Shown here in pieces: positions 33,102 to 48,100 of a stretch of DNA of 64,000 bases. This DNA is from Plazaster borealis (Eukaryota > Echinodermata > Asteroidea > Forcipulatida > Labidiasteridae): positions 15,047,486 to 15,111,485 of the forward strand of contig CM037460.1 in the NCBI GenBank assembly GCA_021014325.1, written 5' to 3'. How positions within the stretch are numbered: position 1 is the stretch's first letter; the number at the start of each line of letters is the position of its first letter. Under the pieces are notes generated by a model that ran no database searches, was not told the origin of the DNA, and was given only the letters and a program-made list of their open reading frames with translations. Position numbers and translations under genes: made by a program.

Positions 33102-36100
33102 TATGGGTGGAAGTTGTTCACAGTGAAAGCAAAACAACATTGATGTGTCACTGTAAGTCTGTAGCAAGTTAATCAGTAAGCCATACACAAACTCAGTTGA
33201 ACTGGTTGGAGACTAAATCAGTAATATTTGTTTGGTTAATACATTTTACCGCGTCAATCGGAAACGGCTGACTTAAGTGGGTTCATGTTTTGTAGGTTTT
33301 GTAGCCTGTAACTGCCTGCAGCTGTTCTTCGTGACGGAGATGACTTGTTGACATTGTATTAACTGCAAATCTATACATAAACTAAAGCTTTAGGATGATG
33401 CAATAATTCCAAACATTGACGCAGACACTGTGTAGAATTTACCTTTATAGGTTGTTATGGAAATGAACACACAGCAGTAGTCTAGTGATATCACTTACCA
33501 CAACTCGACCAGTAAATTTTATCAGTGGTTGTAAATTTTATCGTTGGCTATTTTGAAATTGATTATGTGTCCAGAAATGGTTTCTCCTACATGTAAATGT
33601 AGTAAAATAGTTGATGTATCATTAAAAATGCAATATTTTAAGTTCAGAATTGAACAAAATTTATAAAAACATTTTTCATGCTTTATCAGACAACAGTAAA
33701 TATATGAAAGGTTTCAGAAAAATGTAAAATTAATTTGCACTGTTCAGTTCCAATGATGGTGTTCCTTAAAATCAGATCAGTTGCTTTGTTTCACCTGTAA
33801 GAGGTGTGCTTATTTCTTTAAAGTTTCCATATGGCCCTATACCAAGCCCTTCTCCTGATAAAGCAACAGGTGTTATAGTTTGAATATTATGTTGTGCTTC
33901 ACTGCAGTCTTCACATATGCTCAAAACTTGCCATACAGTCCTTGCAACAGTCCTTGCAACAGACTGTTGGTGCTGATGCATTTCTCAGTTTCTAAAAAAG
34001 GTTATAAATTAAAAGAAACTTGGATTTTAAATCATTTTTTAAATTGGTCTCCCAGACAGCTTTGCATTTACTGTAAAAACAAATAATAAAATGTCACTTT
34101 TGCAATTCCTAAAATACACTCTATGCATCACAGTATTCAAGTAGTTTTTCCTATTTATGAAACTTTGCACTCTTTTAGGAGTCAATGCAATGGTAATTTA
34201 AACCTGTTTTCCTCATTCTTTTTTGAGTGGGTGGGCTGGCTGTATTTAGTTAAAAATCCATTTTTAGAAAATGTCCGTCTGTGAAGAAACATCAAAACAG
34301 TGGGATTCAAAGATCCTGTAAATTTAGAGACTGCGGTCAATGTAAATTTGTGTGCTTTAAATAGACATAAATTTGTTAATTCGAAGGAAGTTACATGAGA
34401 TTTTGAAAGCCATTGTTGTATATTGAAGAGGACAGTCATTGCAAATTGAATAATTTTAGCTTGCTCAGTATTTGTTTTGCCTACTTCCTCAATCTTCTAA
34501 AATCAAACAGCACGAGTTTATGTGGGATGCCTACTGCCTCAATCTTCTAAAATCAACCAATATGAGTTTATGAGTTAGGACGAGTAACTCGTCCTAACTT
34601 AGGATTAATCTTAAGGTTTACATGTTACAGTGCAAGGCTTGGACTCGTTTGAAGCCCTAAGATTAATCCTAAGTTAGGAAGAGTTTGGTGAAATCGACGG
34701 CTGTACCTTCATGTAGGTTAGTGTCAAGAGTGGCTCAATCCAGTTCCTCCAAAATCATCGAAATCCTGCAGTTGTTTTTGAAGGACTCATGAGAGGTTAA
34801 GAAAACGAGCTCCATTTATATTTGATATTTAACTTCCAGTTGTTTAAAAACAAAAAATGTCTTTCTGTTGTCTATAAATCACTGAAATCCCTCTCATTAC
34901 CACAGGTAAAACTGAACACCTTCAGAATGCATTTGAAGGCTCTGAGAAAACCGACCCTACTCTGATACCGCTGGCTTTCTACTCCGGCCTGTTTGCATAC
35001 GCTGGCTGGTAAGACTTTTTTAAGACAATCGTAAAGAATTTGCACAGTTTAAATATATTAGGGGCCATTCAGAATAGTCAATGTTAAAAGAACAAAGTAA
35101 TACCTCAAATGAACCAGAAATTTATTTTAGATCAAAGGTATCCAACATCAGTAGTTTCCAATGGCTTTTCCTGGCTTAAACAAACAACTTTGTAGTTTAA
35201 TCAGGAATGAAATTAACGATCTTGGCCAGCTGGGTATTTTTTTTCTTCTTTTTGTTTTGTTTTATATATGTAATTTGTTCATACAAAAACTGAATTTCGA
35301 TTTTCAGTTATTTCTTTTGACCCACCCACCCACCCACAATTTTGGGAAAAAAGGTCTGAATTTTTTAACATTGACTATTCTGAATGGCCCCTTATTAAGA
35401 TTTATGGTTTTTGTTAAAGGAATAAGCATTTAAAAATGCAGCAAAATCTTGTATATTTAAATGTCTTATTTTTCGCACCTATTGTTGTGTGTACACTTAT
35501 AAGACGTTCTAGATTGCAAACCGTGGGGTTAATCTCACTTTCCTTAGTGTGTTATACAATATATAAGTTCTTGTTCTTTTCTCACGACACAAGAACTATG
35601 TTGTCGTTCTCGGTGTCTCATGGCATGCTCTTGTCTTTTGCCAGGAAAATTTGAAATTTGATGCATTTTATACGTCCGAGTGATATCCAATATATTTTCA
35701 ATCCAAATTTAAACCCTTTTGTGGGGTTTTTTCTCATTTTTCTGTTTCTTTTGTTCTGATTATAGGCAGATGTTGGCTCAAGTAACGGAAGAGATTCAAA
35801 ATCCTTCAAGGTATGTGTGAAGTTGTGAAGAAGCAATGTGTGCAAAACAGCATGTGTGAAAAATGGCGTATCATGCTAAAGCAGCGTGTGGTAGGGAATG
35901 AATCCCCACTAATGTTATTTCCTACCAGTCAGATTGTAAAAGAATGTTCTATGCTCTTGGCTACCTGCCAACAGCTTCTACACATGGACCCTGTCTGAAA
36001 CCATTGCAAGTATGCTGACAGGAATTGCTAACATTTTGTAACCGTGGTGCCAGCCAAGTGCAGACGCTTGTAGTTATTAGTTACTCGTGACTTTTTCGCT

Positions 36101-39100
36101 TTGGTTTGGACGTCACTGCTAATGTACCACAATGTTTTTCTGAGGGGAAATTAATTGCAGAAAGCTGGAGTGGATGAATTGTTGTATTAGTGCCAAGTAT
36201 CATGAAAAGGTTTTGTGCCTGTTGAGTTGTCATCTTCAAGTGGATATAAATGTACAACATTTTTGTGGAACTGAGGATCAATGGCGTGTGATCAGTAAAG
36301 ATATTTAAAGACAATTTTTAGGGTTCTCGAAGGTTGGAGAAAACTTTACAGTTTTCTCTGTACAGCTGTTTGATTCGTCAATTAAAGATCCTTCAGAGAC
36401 AAAACAACACACATCCCTCTACCAAACTGTTCCAAACCTCTTTAAGTCCATTCTCTGGTGTTACCTCAATTTGATAGACTTGTTTGTACACACTTTATAG
36501 CCAAACCAATCATACTTGGCATTAGGCTAGGCATACCAATATCAGAATCCTAAAGTTTGGGTGATGAGTTACTGTAGAACTGTGACATCATCTTTGTATC
36601 TAAAATGGAGGCAAGGACAAAGGGGATTGATACACACATCTCATATTTGCATATTTTCACTAAATTATTACAAATATTTTGCTTTTCACAAGCCCATTTT
36701 ATCATTTGAAAATCGAATGGTTTCCAACATTATCATCTATCATGGATGACATTAAACCCTGTAGACATTTAACTGCAAAACATTCCTGTGGTCTAAGTAG
36801 AACATTGTATTGTTTTTTCACCGCCCCCATCTCTCTCGTCTTTTGTGTATTTTTTAAAGGTAACGATAACACAGTGCTAGTCACTAGTCTCCACAATGTA
36901 AAATATCACACTGTCTGTGATTGACGCTATCAAGGGTATGATTAACTATGTATGTCTGCATTTTTGAAGCTTTCCAGATCAGAACTTTTCAAATATTTGA
37001 TATGTAACCACATTTATCTGGACCCAAATTGGTAGCTCTGCACCTGAACCAGAATTCTAGTGGAGTGCTTTTCACATGAGTGCGAGTTTGAGTACTTTTA
37101 TATGAGAGTGGGTCAACAATTACGAGACATTTCTCGATTGTTATAACTATGTATGTCTGTGCTGTTGAAGCTTCCAGATCGGAACTTTTCAAACATTTGA
37201 TATGTAACCACATCTGGACCCAAATTGGTAGCTCTGCACCTGAACCAGAATTCTAGTGAAGTGCTTTTCACATGAGTGCGAATTTGAGTACTTTTATATG
37301 AGAGTGGGTCAACAATTACGAGACATTTCTCGATTGTTATAACTATGTATGTCTGCGCTGTTGAAGCTTCCAGATCGGAACTTTTCAAACATTTGATATG
37401 TAACCACATCTGGACCCAAATTGGTAGCTCTGCACCTGAACCAGAATTCTAGTGGAGTACTTTTCACATGAGTGCGAGTTTGAGTACTTTTCTATGAGAG
37501 TGAGTCACCAATTATGAGACATTGCTTTCTTGAGTACAAGATGGAGTGTAAACATTCTGAATGGGTACAAATACAGCAAAAACAGTACAGAAGTAGAAGT
37601 ACTAGAACCCTTACTTGAACACAAATGTATGTTGAGTGCAAAGGGAAGGAGGTTAAATTGTTCAGACTTGGTCTACCTGTCCTACTTTTGCCAGTAATTT
37701 ATAAAAAAGATGTTGGTGAACTTATGTCCCCTGAAAACTAGATAGATCAGCAAATAAAGGTCTCTGTAACCAGGCCTGGAATTACAAAGAGGTCATGACC
37801 TCATGTTGCCCCTGTTCTTGGCCTTGGTGCCCCTTCAAAAGGCCTATAGCACTTTAAGATTTTCCAATGGAAGTGCCCTTTGCAAAATGAAAATGGCAAT
37901 TCCACGCCCGCCCGCATAAAGTTTGTCTGATATCTTTACCCGACCCTTTAGCATATGTAAAGAAACACCGATACATAATTTTAAAATGAACTTCTGAACC
38001 CGATTTCAACTGTCGCCTTGTTTTGAAAATGTCATGATGTTGTGTCTTACTCATGCCGGCATCCCTTGAGAGTCTCGGCTTCCGCCCATGAATGCTCTAC
38101 ATTACTGCGAGGCCATATGCCTATGGAGTTTGAACACCAGCAACAATCTTGAAGGTAGGATCTTGGAGTTGCTGGCAGGCAGCCTGGCTGTCAGGTACTC
38201 AAGATTAAAGCCAGATCTCCCGGGCACTTCTGAAATCATCTTGAAGTGGATTATCATTTCTGATAACTTTGTACGTCTAGGGTTGTGATGTGAACTAGTT
38301 CCGCCTGATGTAAACCAATTTTAGGATAGTTTTATTTAAAGAATAATCTTGCGAATTAGCATGTTGGAAGAAACATGATTAGGTTGGTAATCCAGTGGTT
38401 AAAGAAGCAACTGATTTTAAAACAAAAAGAATAGATGACGACTCCCATAATAAGCCTGAATTGATGTATCAATATAAATTGTTGACAATTATGAAAATGT
38501 TGATCCTATTTTTCTCCAACGATCAAAGAGCAGAAATTACCAAAGTAGTTCTTTAATTTTTTTTTACACCAGAGCCCAAGCCACTACACCATGTGGTTTA
38601 CTGGTGTTGAAGGTGTTGATCTTGACTGGTTCCAAGCTATGGGAGACTTCTGAGATGATAGCGGGCATCCCACTTACCGGTAGAACTGCTTACCGGTCTT
38701 TTTCTATTGTTCTTGTCGCTGAGAACAATGGAAAAGAACCGGTCTCAAAAGTCTCTTACTTGTAAACAAAACAATTTGTTAAGCAGTATTTTCTGCTCCA
38801 CTATTATTAAATTTGACAAAATAAAAAAATAAATCAAAAAAACCCTTTACCTTTGATATGGGACTGTTGTCCAAAAAATCATACGTGTAATATAGGTCAA
38901 GGTTTTAACTGTCCATAGGTGAAGGACATTGCTTTTTAGGGAAACCTATCAGAAGACAATGATCATTCAATCAACACTTTTAGCATTCCTGCTCAACGCA
39001 ATAACTGTCTTATTGTTGTCCTGAAAGTGAACTTTTGTTCACCTTATGATGTTGGAACTGCATGAGTTCATACGTAGGTTTCTGTAGTTCCGGAAAAGCC

Positions 39101-42100
39101 ATGGCGCTGGTGATGGAATATAAAAGCTAGAAGATACTCTCTCAATAAATAGTTGAGGACCTCTCCTTCAAAATAATGTGAACTGACCCTGGAGGCAGAG
39201 GGTGGGATGCCCGTCAGTGAAACTTGTTGAGTTCATTGACCATGCTTGTGTTCGGATAGTTTATCAAACAGTTATTACAAGACAGGAAACTTACATCAGT
39301 CATCTATGAATCCAATTTCCTATTGATAGTTGGATAGTTGGACTTGTTCTCTTGAGACGTTAACAAGTCCAAGTTGTTTTGGTGCTGTGCGTAGACCCAG
39401 ACAATGAAGCCCTTCGGTCTGTCTGACCATTCAATATTATATCCACATTGTTTTTTGAATGACAGATGCACTATGCCAGCCTGTCATAAGTTATCATGTG
39501 GTGAATGTTGCACACTACAAAGTAAGGCCTGGGGTTTCATCTTTTGAGAGGGCATTTCCATTTTCATTTTGTAAAGGGCACTTCCACTGGAAAAAAAATT
39601 AGAGTCTGTGGGAAACTTTTGAAGGGGAAGCAAGGCCAAAACCAGAGCACCAGAGGCCATGCGCTCTGTGTAATTTCATGCCTGCAAAGTTCACAGATAG
39701 CCATGTAACCTGTGCAGTTGAACCTTTTTATATTGTTGGTCAGCTCACAAGCAGGTGTTGTTGAGAGTAAATAGTATAATGGATTTATTGATTGGTTTGT
39801 TGGATTCTGAAGCTTGGCTGTGATGTGATATCAGATCATCCGAAAAACCTTTTTACTTTGGAACAAACGTGAGATCAAAGCCTTTTTTGATCAGATTATT
39901 TGTAGTCCTTCTTTGATGGGGTTGTTCTTAATACTATTATTGTCCCATTTTTCAGACTATATTAGAAGGGCCAATTAAATCAGCCCCATTGTTAATGCAT
40001 GTATATTGGTTACTGCATGCTCCTGACCTTTGTGAAAGTTAAGTGACGAATGTAGACCAAAATTATGTCATTGGATGTTTTAGAATGTTGACAAATTTCG
40101 CACTGGAAGGGTACCAAAAACAATGGTGAGTTAGAGATTTGTAAAAGAAATTTCCACTCATATGAGGACTCTATCTATTGGAAAATGAGTACATCATAAA
40201 ATTAAATTTGACCTTGGAGCCCCAACTCCACGTTTTGATCAGTAGGCTCTGATGGTCTTCTTTCTCCTGAAGACGATCAGAGCATACTGATCGAAATGTT
40301 GAGTTGTTAAACCACTGGTTCTTTTCAGCACCACCAAAACTCATCTAGAGAGAGTTTTGTGCACTCTCCGCAAACCTCACTAGAAGGTATAGCATTGTTC
40401 TGTTGGTACTGCTGGCCAAGTTTGTTTGTGTAATAACGATACTCTAGTCCTAGGATGTAGTGAAATGAAATACACAATTGGAAAAGAATCTGGCCCTGGT
40501 ACAAGCAGCTCTCCATGGAGTCTGGCCAAGTATTTTGTCTGATACAACTTTACCAACAAAGTGCCAACTCTGTGTGATGGATTGATTTAGCAATTGTCTT
40601 CTTTTTGGCAGTAGTTTTTATTTATGCCTTACCATGTTGTGTTACCTGTATTAATAATAATCATCAAGATTAATTCCTGTTATCCAAACACGGTGCAATG
40701 TTAAATTTCTCCCTCCATTTTTAGGCCCTTTTTTTAAATCACAGCTCAGGCTTAGGCTCCATCAGTTATCTTAAAGGGATTGTTTGTTTCAATCCTATAT
40801 AGTTGTAGATATATACCATAAAACTAACCCGTGAAAATTTAATTTCAAAAGGTGGTAGCGCTTTTGAGATGTTGCGGAAAATCTGGAGTGGTTATGTCCA
40901 AGCAGGAAGACTAATCTGCAATTACTGCAGTAACGCTTCTCAGATTCAATTTTTTGGGGATTAAAAGTGATATCTTTTTCAATAACCGTAGTACTTAGAA
41001 GTGAAAAGTTTCTCAAAATGCATTTTACTATCCAAAGCTGCTGTACTGCTTACCAAGTAAGTTTGTATTGCCATTAATTTTCAAGAGTCATTACCAATGT
41101 ATACAGACCCTTTAAAAACGTGCACTTTAGGTAAGGGCCTTAAACAGGCAGACTTAGCCCAAGTCCAAGCTGAAGTCATAGTTTTGGAATGGGCCTATGT
41201 ATGGTCACAATGATTTGAATTGGATCTGCACCAAAGATCTAAACTGCGATAATTCCATGCTCTAGGTATACATGTACACAGAGCTGGAAATGGGTCATTG
41301 ACCATCGCTTGGTTACCATGAGCTAGTTTGATTGCTTTAGTGTAAGTAATAAAAAGAATGGGTGGGTTTTTTCTTTCCACAGATTATAAATGTTTATACA
41401 AAACTAATACAAAACAGTTTAGGGTGAAAAGTTTAGGATGATAAGTTGGCATTTGTTATGCATGGCTAATAATGCGGTGTCAGATTGCTAGCAAGTGAAA
41501 TGTTCAGCTAACTCCGCCTTCAGGGCTAAGGTGGGGACTGGGGAGGGGAATCATGCAAGGCATGGGGTAATTCAATTGCTGAGAAACGGAAGATAGGGAT
41601 GAAGCCGATATTTGATATCGAGATTTAATGGGGGAAGGTAACAGACTCTTTTTCATAGTATTAGGGTCGGTAGTCAGCACAGGCCACCAGTGCTGACACA
41701 CGAGACACACGAGAGACACAGATCTGTTGTTTAGGATGCTCAATCGGAGATAATGTGTGATGTAATAATTAGGAGTGTAGGATGTGATAAACAATTAGGT
41801 AAAATGGTAGTTGACCTCCATTGGCATACTATAGACAGGTCACTCACCTAGCTTTACTGGACCCAAATTCACACATAGCTGTACTTTTCAAGGTTTGTTT
41901 TGGGCGGATCATGGAGGTAGGGGAGGATGTACACACCTTTGATAGCAAGTTGTAGCTTAAAGGCATCGTACACGTTTGGTAATTGTCAAAGACCAGTGTT
42001 CTCACTTGGTGTATCCCAACATATGCATAATATAACAAGCCTGTGAAAATTTGGGCTCAATTGGTCATCGAAGTTGCAAGAAAATGATGAAAGAAAAAAC

Positions 42101-45100
42101 ACCCTTGTTGTACAAATTTGTGTGCTTTCAGATAGGAATAAAAGGCTTCTAGCTAGAAGTCTTTTATTATTTTAGTGAGAAATTACCTCTTTCTCAAAAA
42201 CTACGTTACTTCAGAGGGAGTCGTTTCTCACAATGTTTTATACTATCAACAGCTCTCTGTTACTTGTTACCAAGTCAGTTTTCATGCTAATATATATTTT
42301 GAGTAATTACCAAACGTGTACGATGCCTTTAAAGATCGCTTTTCTGTTCTGTTTTGTCGGAATCAAGATGTGTACAGTTAAACAAAAAAAAATTTTTTTG
42401 CGGGGTCTCATATATTTTTGTACACTGTTTTTTCAAACACCCCAAAAACCTAAGCCTAAATCAGTCAAAACCTGTAAATGGGTTGGGGTTTTTAACGGGA
42501 AATTACCAAGGAAAGAGTAGAAAGTGAAAGTAGAAAAAGGAAATTATTTGTAGTTCATGTGGAGAATTAAAACTTGTCACTGGAAATCTCCTTCCAAAAG
42601 TGACACAATCCTGAGGGACATTGCCCAGTATTAAAGTCATGGTCATATTAATTTTTTAGTACATATTTTGTTCTTTGATGGGAGGGGGGGGGGGGAGTTG
42701 TTTGAATTTCCAAGCTGTGTCAGTGTCAGCAAGTCCAGCTCTAGTTTAAATGGCCCTGACCTACATGTAGAACGACGACATCAAAGGAACAAAGAAAAAT
42801 GCAAGTGCGACAATTTTGATTTATTTGATTATTATTTTGGGGACTCGGCCCAACTCACTGATTTCAAGGTTATTCAACAAATATAGGTTACTTTATAAGT
42901 GCAAACATATAGGTCACTTGTATGCAATGGTGCAGTGGAGTAAATCGATTGTACTCATTGTAGAATTGATTTTGCCCCAATCTGATATGAAGAGGTGTTT
43001 ATGTTTTTAGTGCAGATTATCAAAAAAAGGCACATGAATGAAATATAATGACATTAGGCCGAATAAAAAAAGAAACATGTTTAGCGTCCGGGTTTCTAAA
43101 AAAAAAGGAAGGAGGAGGGGCTTTTTATTTTTTATTTCAAGATGGCCGCCATTCCTTTTTAAATTTCAAATATCCATTGTTTTTTCTACTGTTCAAACAC
43201 ACAATACATAAAAGACACATGTTGGACAAGACATTTGAACATGTCCGGACTTCTTCAAAAAGAGGAGACAGGGCGCTACTATTTTACTATTTTTCCAATT
43301 TTTTGCTATTTTTTCCAAGATGGCCGCCATGCTAAATATGGCTGGCCAAGGTATATTTATTCACAGATTTTATGCTATTTAGGGTACTATGCAATGTATG
43401 ACAAAACAAATGACTTGTATCATTTTAGTCAATGTTTTTTTTTTTTTTTTTTAACATTTTAATTTTACCATTTTAATTTTTTTTAAAATAAAATAGTAAA
43501 TAGTAAAATAAAAGGAGGCGGCGGCCAAAAAGGAGGCGGGCGGGGACGCTAAACATGTTTGTTTTTTTACTTGGCCTTCCTGAAATACCGTCTCAAAAGT
43601 TGCCTCTTGAGACATGTTGAATTTGTTCTACTTTTCACTAAATTGGTATCGCAGAATAAACTGAGTGTTTCCATTGCTTCCTTTGTTATCGCAGAATAAA
43701 CTGAGTGTTTCCATTGCTTCCTTTGTTTTTGTATCTTTTGATTTTGATATCAGTCGAAACAAAAAGGAGTACACTGAAACAACTTCCTCCTATCGGGCGT
43801 GGCTTTGTATTTGGAATGATATTGAAATTGGACGCTTTGTTGTGTTCTACTTGTAAATTTCCTTCTCAGAAATGTGGGAAGTACTGTGTAGAAACCTGGT
43901 GGTTCATGTTACAGCCAATGTTACATTTTTGTTCATGCTGCTGTTTTTTAAGGATGATGCAATTCCAGTGAACCTGGAGTCTGGTGGGTGACCCGGATCC
44001 TGCCTACTCCACTATGTCTGTGGGTGTAGTCTGTGCAGTCTGGCACGCTTTACAATGCTTATTATAGTCTGTATTTTCACTAATGCATAGAACAGATGTT
44101 TCCATGTTTGCGGTACTAGTTTATTCTATTTTATCATCCATGGCAAGGTGTATCCTTAAATTGACTATGATGGAAGTACCATAATGGTAAGATTACAAAA
44201 AGTCGCCATTTTGTAATGAATGCTCACTTTGAGAAACATTGATTCTGTGCACTGTGGGTCAACACTCTTGAATGAAGTTTTTTTTTTTAAGTTGTGTATA
44301 CAGTAGATGACCATTTCAATGTTCAAAATATCCGTGGTTGACAGAAATACCATGCCTGCTGGTGATAAGGAGCTACAGTTGAGAACATTTCCAACACAAA
44401 GCTATCAAATATATAGTTAATTCAGCGTGCAACTTCTCAGCTGATGAACCGTTTTCTTCTATACCCCCTCCCTTTTTAGAAAACACTGCACAAAGTTTTG
44501 TATGCTAGGTAGTTTCCTGTCTTTGTGCATTCCATCCAATAATCAACTTGCAACTGTTAAAACAGTTGCAAGTTGATTATTGGATGGATTTGAGAGATTC
44601 TTTGAACACTCGGGAGAAAGGAACACTCTGCTGCTACATTAAATAAGTCAAATCTTTGGTTTCCTGTATTACAAAGGGGTTGGGGTTTAAAGACCAAGGT
44701 AATGAGAGCTCTGAATTATTTCAAACATGTAGGTACAATTGCATGGAGGAAGAAAATACCCATGGTACATGCATGTACATGTATGTACGCATAGAGCAAG
44801 GACCTGAGTACATGTAGGTATATGCACATTTGTTGACAATTTTGTCCTGAAAAAAATTATAATGTAAAAGCTGGTGATACATTTACAAACGTATATCAAA
44901 CCATAAAACTAGAGAAGAGAAAATAAAAAAGCACCATCTGAAGAGTGAGAAATAAATACCGCAAAGCAGGGCAGGAACAAACAGTTGAACAAAAAATACA
45001 ATTCAGAGCCTTGCTTCAAATGTCACCACGTGTTGTGGTAAAGGTAGTGGAAAGCATAATATGTACAATGTTGGCATATGTCCAAAGAATTGAAGCTGGC

Positions 45101-48100
45101 TTTGCCGCCCACACCTAAACTGTAAAAAGATGATGCAATCATAAAGTCTGCATGCTCAAGATCAAACACGCATGCTCACTCAAGTTCACGTGCATTTGTG
45201 TACAAATTGCCCACGCTGGTCACTGAGTACACTCACTGTACACTGCTGATTGGGATCTTATGAATGAATTTACACACACAATGAAGGAAGAGCTGTTTTA
45301 TTCCTTCATGTAGTATATGTACATGTAGCTGTGGACATATATAAGGCCATATAACAAAAATAATGAGTTTCTTGCCCCGCCCGCCTCCTTTTTGGCCGCC
45401 GCCTCCTATTTAATATTTACTATTTACTATTTAGAAAAAAGAAAGAAAAAAAAAGGTAAAATTCAAAGGAAAAAAACCAAACTTCCATGGTTTTTCTTTG
45501 CAACACAACAGCCCTTTCGAAAATGATACAAATCATTTGTTTTGTCATACATTGCATCAGTATACTCAAATAGCACAATATCTGTGAATAAATATACCTT
45601 GGCCAGCCATATTTAGCATGGCGGCCATCTTAGAAAAAAATAGCAAAAAATTGAAAATTAATAGTAAAAAGTAAAGCCCTGCCTTCTCTTTTTTTTTTAA
45701 AAGTCCGGACGAGAAACTTGTTATTTTTGTTACTTGGCCTAAGTTATTAAGTTGATAATTTTTTTTTTTTTTCCATGGAGGCAGGATGCAGTCTGAATAT
45801 ACCCAAATCATGCTGCTGTTGATATTTAGAAATGTATGTATAATATGCATTAATGTACATACATGTACATTACATATAAAATGTATGTATAATATGCATT
45901 AATGTACAATGTACATACATGTAACTTTAAAAATATGCCTGAAAAGGACCAGCGTCATAGCCAGCCAGCTGCCCTGTTGTTTTTATAATTTAAAATGCAT
46001 TGCAAATATCAATTCTTACATTAAAAAATAGAGAAACCAACTTTGAATATATCATTATCAGTATGTACTTTTATGTACATTATACCAAATGGAAAAGTCA
46101 CACATTTTTATTCATCATATTATTGTATCCTGGTTAAATGTAGAAGGAAACTTTAAATTTCCTTGTTTTCACCATTTCACTAAAAAAACATGACCATGGA
46201 ATTTGATGACAGGTTTTATTCATGACATGGAATTTTTGTACAGGTTTGTTGTTTGGGTTGTTCTAGGGAGACTGCCAGCATAGGGGTAGATAGCTCAGTT
46301 GGTAGAGCGCCGGCATGTTAATCCGGAGATCGTTGGTTCAAATACCGTTCTAGTCAATTTGTTTTTGTTCAACCCCAAATTATTATTTTTTAAATCCAAT
46401 GATGGACTCGCCCTTTGTTCCTTTAAACCTTGACAAAGAACAGCAGGAACAAATGGGACTAAAATATAGCATGATGGTTCAAACCTTGACTAGCTTAGGG
46501 GGTGGTCTGGTTCATTATAAGTTGATGTTTGTTTATCTCCAAAGGTGCTTGTTTTCAAGGAAAACAAACACTTGTTTGTTTTGCAAAGAATGTTTTTGTT
46601 TGACACAAAATAAATTTGTGGTTCGGAGAAAAGAAAGTTAAAGGCAATTGTGCCATGTACCATGTTTAACTACAGTGACACTACTAAGATTGATCATCCA
46701 TGTTTGGTGAAGTCAATGTTTGTTTCCTATCTTGAGTATAAAAATAAAATTGAAACATCTTCAATACATACAAGATTATATAGGATTTGAGGCATTGCAT
46801 GTTGAGGTATCAATATATATTTGGTTTGCGGTAACACCACGTGTATATCTACTTACTAGGTAGATTTTGTTCTTTGAGAAATTGTCTTGCTTTTTATTCT
46901 ACTGCCGCAGAGTAGAATATTCGGAATTCAAGATTATGAATACTTTATGCTGCTCATTTTTCCTACATGCTTGTAGAGAGGACAATTGTTACAGGTATTT
47001 TCCCACATGTAAATCTTTAGCCTTGTACCTGTGTAAATCAAGCAGTGTGAAGGTTATCTATTGAAAAATTAACCTTGTGCCAACATAACTGAAGGCCTAC
47101 TTTCCCAACCCAGTCATAAATTACAGCACAACCTTATTGTCATGGAAACTCCATTCAATTTTTTTTTTTTTTTTTTTTGATTGTTCTCCTCACAGAAACC
47201 TTCCTCTTGGAGTATTGTTATCTGTGGCCATCGTCATGGTGGTTTACGTGCTGACCAACATCGCCTACTTCACCGTGGTCTCACCCCAGGAACTCCTTGT
47301 CTCAAAAGCTGTTGCCGTGGTAAGTGAAGGAGAACAAACAAAATAGCTCGGATTGTATAGTGGTCATCAACCCCCCCCCCCCACCCTTTCAGTCCATCCT
47401 TTTCAAGACCCATTTTAATAAGATTGGTTTTTTATCTCTCATGTCGTTGTTTCCGCAGTAGATTCCAAACGTATCTTCACTTTTTGCTAACGTGACAGAT
47501 TTCTCTTCCGCGGGTTAAAGGCCTACCCTGTTGGGAAACACTGGGAATTGATGGAATCAACAGTTGCACCATCTTGCCGAGCTGTTGACAGAAAAACAGT
47601 TGCTAAATTTGATTTCATGTTTCAACATCTACGTTGCAAGCTGTGATGAGCTGCTGAGAAGCGAGTTGCTTTTTAGCTCAGTTTGCTGCCGGCGAGACAC
47701 GTCAGGGAGTAGAGAAAAGAGGAAAATTGGTTTCATCCAGAGTCTCCATCCTACAACCCAATCGAAAGGAATATCGTTACTGAAGTGGGAACAAGATGAG
47801 ATGCGTTTCTACGTCCACCAAATTTACTTCTCTTAGAGTTTGACTGACGAGGAACATTTGCAGAAACATTTGAATCAAACATCTATCTGGCTGATTACCA
47901 ACCCCCCCTCCCACTTGAGGCATGTATAAGCGCCGCTTGTCTAAAATCCCCCCTCCCCCTTATTTCTGTCTTGAGACGAAGAGTTGGTAAGTGTCACAAC
48001 GAACATCACGCCGTGCCACGAAATCAATGTGCTGTGTGGAGAGTCTGTCCTATCAAACATGTACTACTAATGCTATTAACTATTTTTTGTTTAATATTTC

